This document shows positions 5,076-7,564 of a DNA stretch of 7,564 nucleotides, one piece after another (within the stretch, counting starts at the first letter, position 1; every line of letters starts with the position of its first letter). The notes beneath the pieces are model-generated. The model worked only from the letters and a program-made list of their open reading frames with translations, searched no databases and was not told the origin of the DNA. Source of the DNA: Sphingomonadaceae bacterium (GTDB taxonomy: Bacteria; Pseudomonadota; Alphaproteobacteria; Sphingomonadales; Sphingomonadaceae); contig SHLU01000112.1 of the NCBI GenBank assembly GCA_004282995.1, positions 1-7,564 of the forward strand, in the 5' to 3' direction. The translations under genes were made by a program, and so were the position numbers.

Positions 5076-7175
5076 ATGACCACGATCCACCACCGTACCT
5101 GCCATATCTGCGAAGCGAATTGCGGTGTCCTGGTAGAGATGGAGGGACGCAAGGTCGTCTCTATCAAAGGCAACCCCGATCATGTGCTGAGCCGTGGGCA
5201 CATCTGCCCCAAGGCCACCGCGATTGCCGATTTGCAGGATGATCCCGATCGGTTGCGGCAACCGGTCAAGCGCGGCGCGGACGGATGGCAGGTAATAAGC
5301 TGGGACGCCGCCTTCCGCGAGATCGCACAGAAAGTCGTCGCATTGCAGCGCGAAGGCGCACGGGCAGCATTCTATCGCGGTAATCCCGGCGCACACGATT
5401 ACGCATTGTCGACCCAGTCAGGCTATCTGCAACGCGCGGTTGGGGCTCGCGGGACTTTTTCCGCCTCCACCCTCGATCAGATCCCGCATCACTATGCGCA
5501 ATACCAGATGTACGGCCACGTCAGCCTGGCCGCAGTGCCCGATATCGACCGCACGCAAATGATCGTTATCGTCGGTGGCAACCCCATGGCCTCGAACGGC
5601 AGCCTGTGGACCGTCCCCGATTTCCGCAACCGGGTGAAGGAAATGCAGGCCCGCGGCGGCAGGTTGGTGGTGATTGATCCGCGCCGGACGGAAACAGCCA
5701 AGGTGGCCGATGAATGGCACCCGGTGCTCCCCGGCACCGACACCGCACTGCTGGTTGGTATACTGCAATGCGTGCTGGCCGAGGGCGGCTCGCTGCGGCC
5801 GGGCCTTGCCGAACTGGTTGACGATAGCTGGGCCCAGGTGAAGCCTGCGGTCGATGGTTTCGACCTCGACGAACTGGCTGACCACTGCGGGATAGAGGCT
5901 GCGACGATTCGCTCGCTTGCAACCGAGTTGGCCAGCGGCAAGCCGACCTCGATCTATGGCCGGATGGGCGTCTCCGTGTGCGAATTCGGCGCGCTCAATC
6001 AATGGCTGATCCAGCTTATCAACCTGGCCACCGGTAATCTCGACCGCGAAGGCGGCACCATGTTCCCGCAACCGTTGCTCGACCTTGTCGGACAGGTCGG
6101 CAAGGGCAACATCAGGACGGTCGAGACCGCCCGCGGCACCTTACCGTCGATCATGGGCGAGATCCCGACCATCGCCTTCGCCGACGAACTGACGCGCGAT
6201 GATGACCAGCGCATCCGCACACTGTTCGTGATCGCCGGCAACCCCGTGCTGTCGGCTCCCGATGGCGAGCGGACCGAAGAAGCACTCCAGAAGCTCGATC
6301 TGATGGTGAGCATGGACATGCACATCACCGAAACCAGCACCCACGCCCACTATATCCTGCCGCCTTGCGGCCCGCTGGAGAAGGACCACTACACCTTCTT
6401 CTTTGGTCCGCTCGCCGTGCGCAATTTTGGAGCCTATTCGCCAGCCACCCTGCCGATGGAGGAGGGAGCAAAAGCCGATTGGGAAATCGCTGCCGATCTC
6501 GCGCAGTCGATCCTGGCCGAAAAGGGCAAGCCTGCCCCCAATTTCGACACGCCGCGCGAGAGGCTAGACGCCATGCTCAAGGCATCGCCTGCGGGGATGT
6601 CTCTGGCTGAAGTCGAGGCGCAGCCCAATGGCGTCGATCTGGGGCCGCTTCAGCCGTGCCTGAAGGACCGCCTGCTAACCAGTGACCGATTGCTTCATGC
6701 CGCTCCGCCCGAACTGCTGGAGGAACTTCACCGGTTCGCCGCACGGCTGGGCGAGGTGCCTGAAGGCTCGCTCAGCCTGATCGGCCGCCGCCATGTCCGC
6801 TCCAACAATAGCTGGCTGCACAATTCCCGGCGGCTGGTGAAGGGACCGGATCGCTGCACATTGATGATAAATCCCGACGATGCACAGGCTCGCGGGCTTG
6901 AGGATGGCGACATGGCACAGGTGGCGAGCCGGGTCGGCGAAGTGGAAATCGTCGTCGAGATTACCGACGACATGATGCCCGGCGTCGTCTCGATTCCGCA
7001 TGGCTGGGGCCATCACCGCGCCGGTGTCAGCTGGCGCACTGCCGCCGATCATGCCGGAGTGTCGATCAACGACCTGACCGACCCCGAGCGTTACGACCGT
7101 CTGACGGGCAATGCGGTGCTCAACGGCACTCCGGTCACCGTCGAACCTGCCCGGGAAGCGGTCGCTCCGGAGTGA
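5076..7175 (+). CDS. Molybdopterin-dependent oxidoreductase, bis-MGD/[4Fe-4S] superfamily
   Basis: A 699-aa catalytic subunit of the DMSO reductase/formate dehydrogenase superfamily. The N-terminal iron-sulfur domain has Cys9, Cys12, Cys16 and Cys44 (C-x2-C-x3-C-x27-C), fit for one [4Fe-4S] cluster, with Lys46 in the CPKA that follows. The central molybdopterin domain runs from about 60 to 475, with GGNPMASNG at 167-175, DPRRTETAKVADEWHPVLPG at 201-220 and IAGNPVLSAPDG at 386-397. The C-terminal dinucleotide-binding domain is about 565-690, with RSNNSWLHNSRR at 575-586 and PHGWGHH at 641-647. No Tat leader is present, so it is probably cytoplasmic. The ATG at 5076 has AAGGAG at 5063-5068, 7 nt upstream; an in-frame ATG at 5013 adds 21 unlikely residues. 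No electron-transfer subunit or chaperone gene is adjacent, and the substrate cannot be told. Counting from a conserved glycine puts Asp134 where NapA has its Mo-binding Cys. Confidence 0.93.
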   Translation: MTTIHHRTCHICEANCGVLVEMEGRKVVSIKGNPDHVLSRGHICPKATAIADLQDDPDRLRQPVKRGADGWQVISWDAAFREIAQKVVALQREGARAAFYRGNPGAHDYALSTQSGYLQRAVGARGTFSASTLDQIPHHYAQYQMYGHVSLAAVPDIDRTQMIVIVGGNPMASNGSLWTVPDFRNRVKEMQARGGRLVVIDPRRTETAKVADEWHPVLPGTDTALLVGILQCVLAEGGSLRPGLAELVDDSWAQVKPAVDGFDLDELADHCGIEAATIRSLATELASGKPTSIYGRMGVSVCEFGALNQWLIQLINLATGNLDREGGTMFPQPLLDLVGQVGKGNIRTVETARGTLPSIMGEIPTIAFADELTRDDDQRIRTLFVIAGNPVLSAPDGERTEEALQKLDLMVSMDMHITETSTHAHYILPPCGPLEKDHYTFFFGPLAVRNFGAYSPATLPMEEGAKADWEIAADLAQSILAEKGKPAPNFDTPRERLDAMLKASPAGMSLAEVEAQPNGVDLGPLQPCLKDRLLTSDRLLHAAPPELLEELHRFAARLGEVPEGSLSLIGRRHVRSNNSWLHNSRRLVKGPDRCTLMINPDDAQARGLEDGDMAQVASRVGEVEIVVEITDDMMPGVVSIPHGWGHHRAGVSWRTAADHAGVSINDLTDPERYDRLTGNAVLNGTPVTVEPAREAVAPE

Positions 7176-7231
7176 AGATGCTGCATTGCGGCATTGACCC
7201 TGTCTGACGCCTAAGCCATTGCGCAGCGGCT
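7176..7231 (+). promoter_or_regulatory. Gap between the oxidoreductase and glyQ
   Basis: Only 56 nt separate the two genes. A -35-like TTGACC is at 7194-7199 but no acceptable -10 follows at normal spacing. No hairpin with a T-tract is seen, so nothing rules out read-through from the oxidoreductase into glyQ. Confidence 0.2.
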
Positions 7232-7564
7232 ATGGCGACACAGATCGAACGCAATCCGCAAAACTCCTTCCAGGACATGATCCTGGCGCTGCACGATTTC
7301 TGGGCTGCACAGGGCTGCCTGATCCTGCAACCCTATGACATGCGGATGGGGGCGGGCACCTTTCACACCGCCACCACCTTGCGGGCGCTCGGCCCTGAGC
7401 CGTGGAACGCTGCCTTTGTGCAGCCCTGCCGCCGCCCGACCGACGGGCGCTATGGCGAAAATCCCAACCGGCTGCAGCACTATTATCAGTATCAGGTGAT
7501 CCTGAAGCCGAGTCCGCCAGAGATCCAGGATCTCTACCTGCAGAGTCTGCGGGTAATCGGCATC
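7232..7564 (+). CDS. glyQ: Glycyl-tRNA synthetase alpha subunit (5' part)
   Basis: The first 111 codons of GlyQ, cut by the right edge. The alpha chain of the alpha2-beta2 bacterial glycyl-tRNA synthetase carries the class II catalytic core that activates glycine with ATP; the beta chain (glyS), not in view, binds tRNA. The reading frame starts ATQIERNPQNSFQDMILAL and contains the family-diagnostic LQPYDMRMGAGTFH at residues 32-45, LRALGPEPW at 50-58 and RRPTDGRYGENPNRLQHYYQ at 68-87. The ATG at 7232 is the only sensible start: an in-frame TGA lies at 7205-7207 with no other start codon between. The Shine-Dalgarno is weak (GCGGC just upstream). The two-chain enzyme fits a proteobacterium. Confidence 0.97.
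   Translation, partial: MATQIERNPQNSFQDMILALHDFWAAQGCLILQPYDMRMGAGTFHTATTLRALGPEPWNAAFVQPCRRPTDGRYGENPNRLQHYYQYQVILKPSPPEIQDLYLQSLRVIGI

Noticed and set aside
5418..6071. Minus-strand open frame of 217 codons inside the oxidoreductase gene
   Set aside because: Shadow of the plus-strand molybdoenzyme, which has complete superfamily motifs in its own frame.
7211..7480. Minus-strand open frame of 89 codons at the right end
   Set aside because: Antisense to glyQ, whose sense translation matches the family closely.

Overview
The window is a compact, high-GC bacterial chromosomal segment, most likely from an alphaproteobacterium of the sphingomonad/Erythrobacteraceae type. That assignment is inferred from the L25(CTC)-pth-...-ychF order, the opening residues of YchF, a separate GlyRS alpha chain (glyQ), and the protein style; it has not been checked by any search. 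No mobile element, CRISPR array, tRNA, rRNA or compositional island is visible, and no gap between genes reaches 300 bases.

Left and centre (1-4916), all minus strand. Read in the direction of transcription: two adjacent TraB/GumN-family envelope proteins (the first with a Sec signal, the second a lipoprotein, joined by a 4-nt GTGA overlap); ribosomal protein L25/CTC with a long acidic tail; a strong intrinsic terminator; peptidyl-tRNA hydrolase (pth); a FlaR/adenylate-kinase-like P-loop protein (TTG start overlapping the pth stop); a short-chain dehydrogenase with a Tat-like leader (14-nt overlap with the kinase-like gene); and the first nine full codons of ychF, running off the left edge. 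L25, Pth and YchF all act at the ribosome or on peptidyl-tRNA. The kinase-like protein and the SDR appear to be accessory genes placed between pth and ychF.

Right (5076-7564), plus strand. A divergent 159-nt region precedes a 699-aa molybdopterin oxidoreductase of the bis-MGD/[4Fe-4S] superfamily, which has no export signal and no visible partner subunit. After 56 nt comes the start of glyQ, truncated by the right edge.

Most of the window is housekeeping. The points most worth a second look are the apparent aspartate at the molybdenum-ligand position of the orphan oxidoreductase, the coupled TraB/GumN pair with two different export routes, the Tat-like leader on the SDR, and the intrinsic terminator placed just upstream of pth. 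I do not see a clear new multi-gene system.
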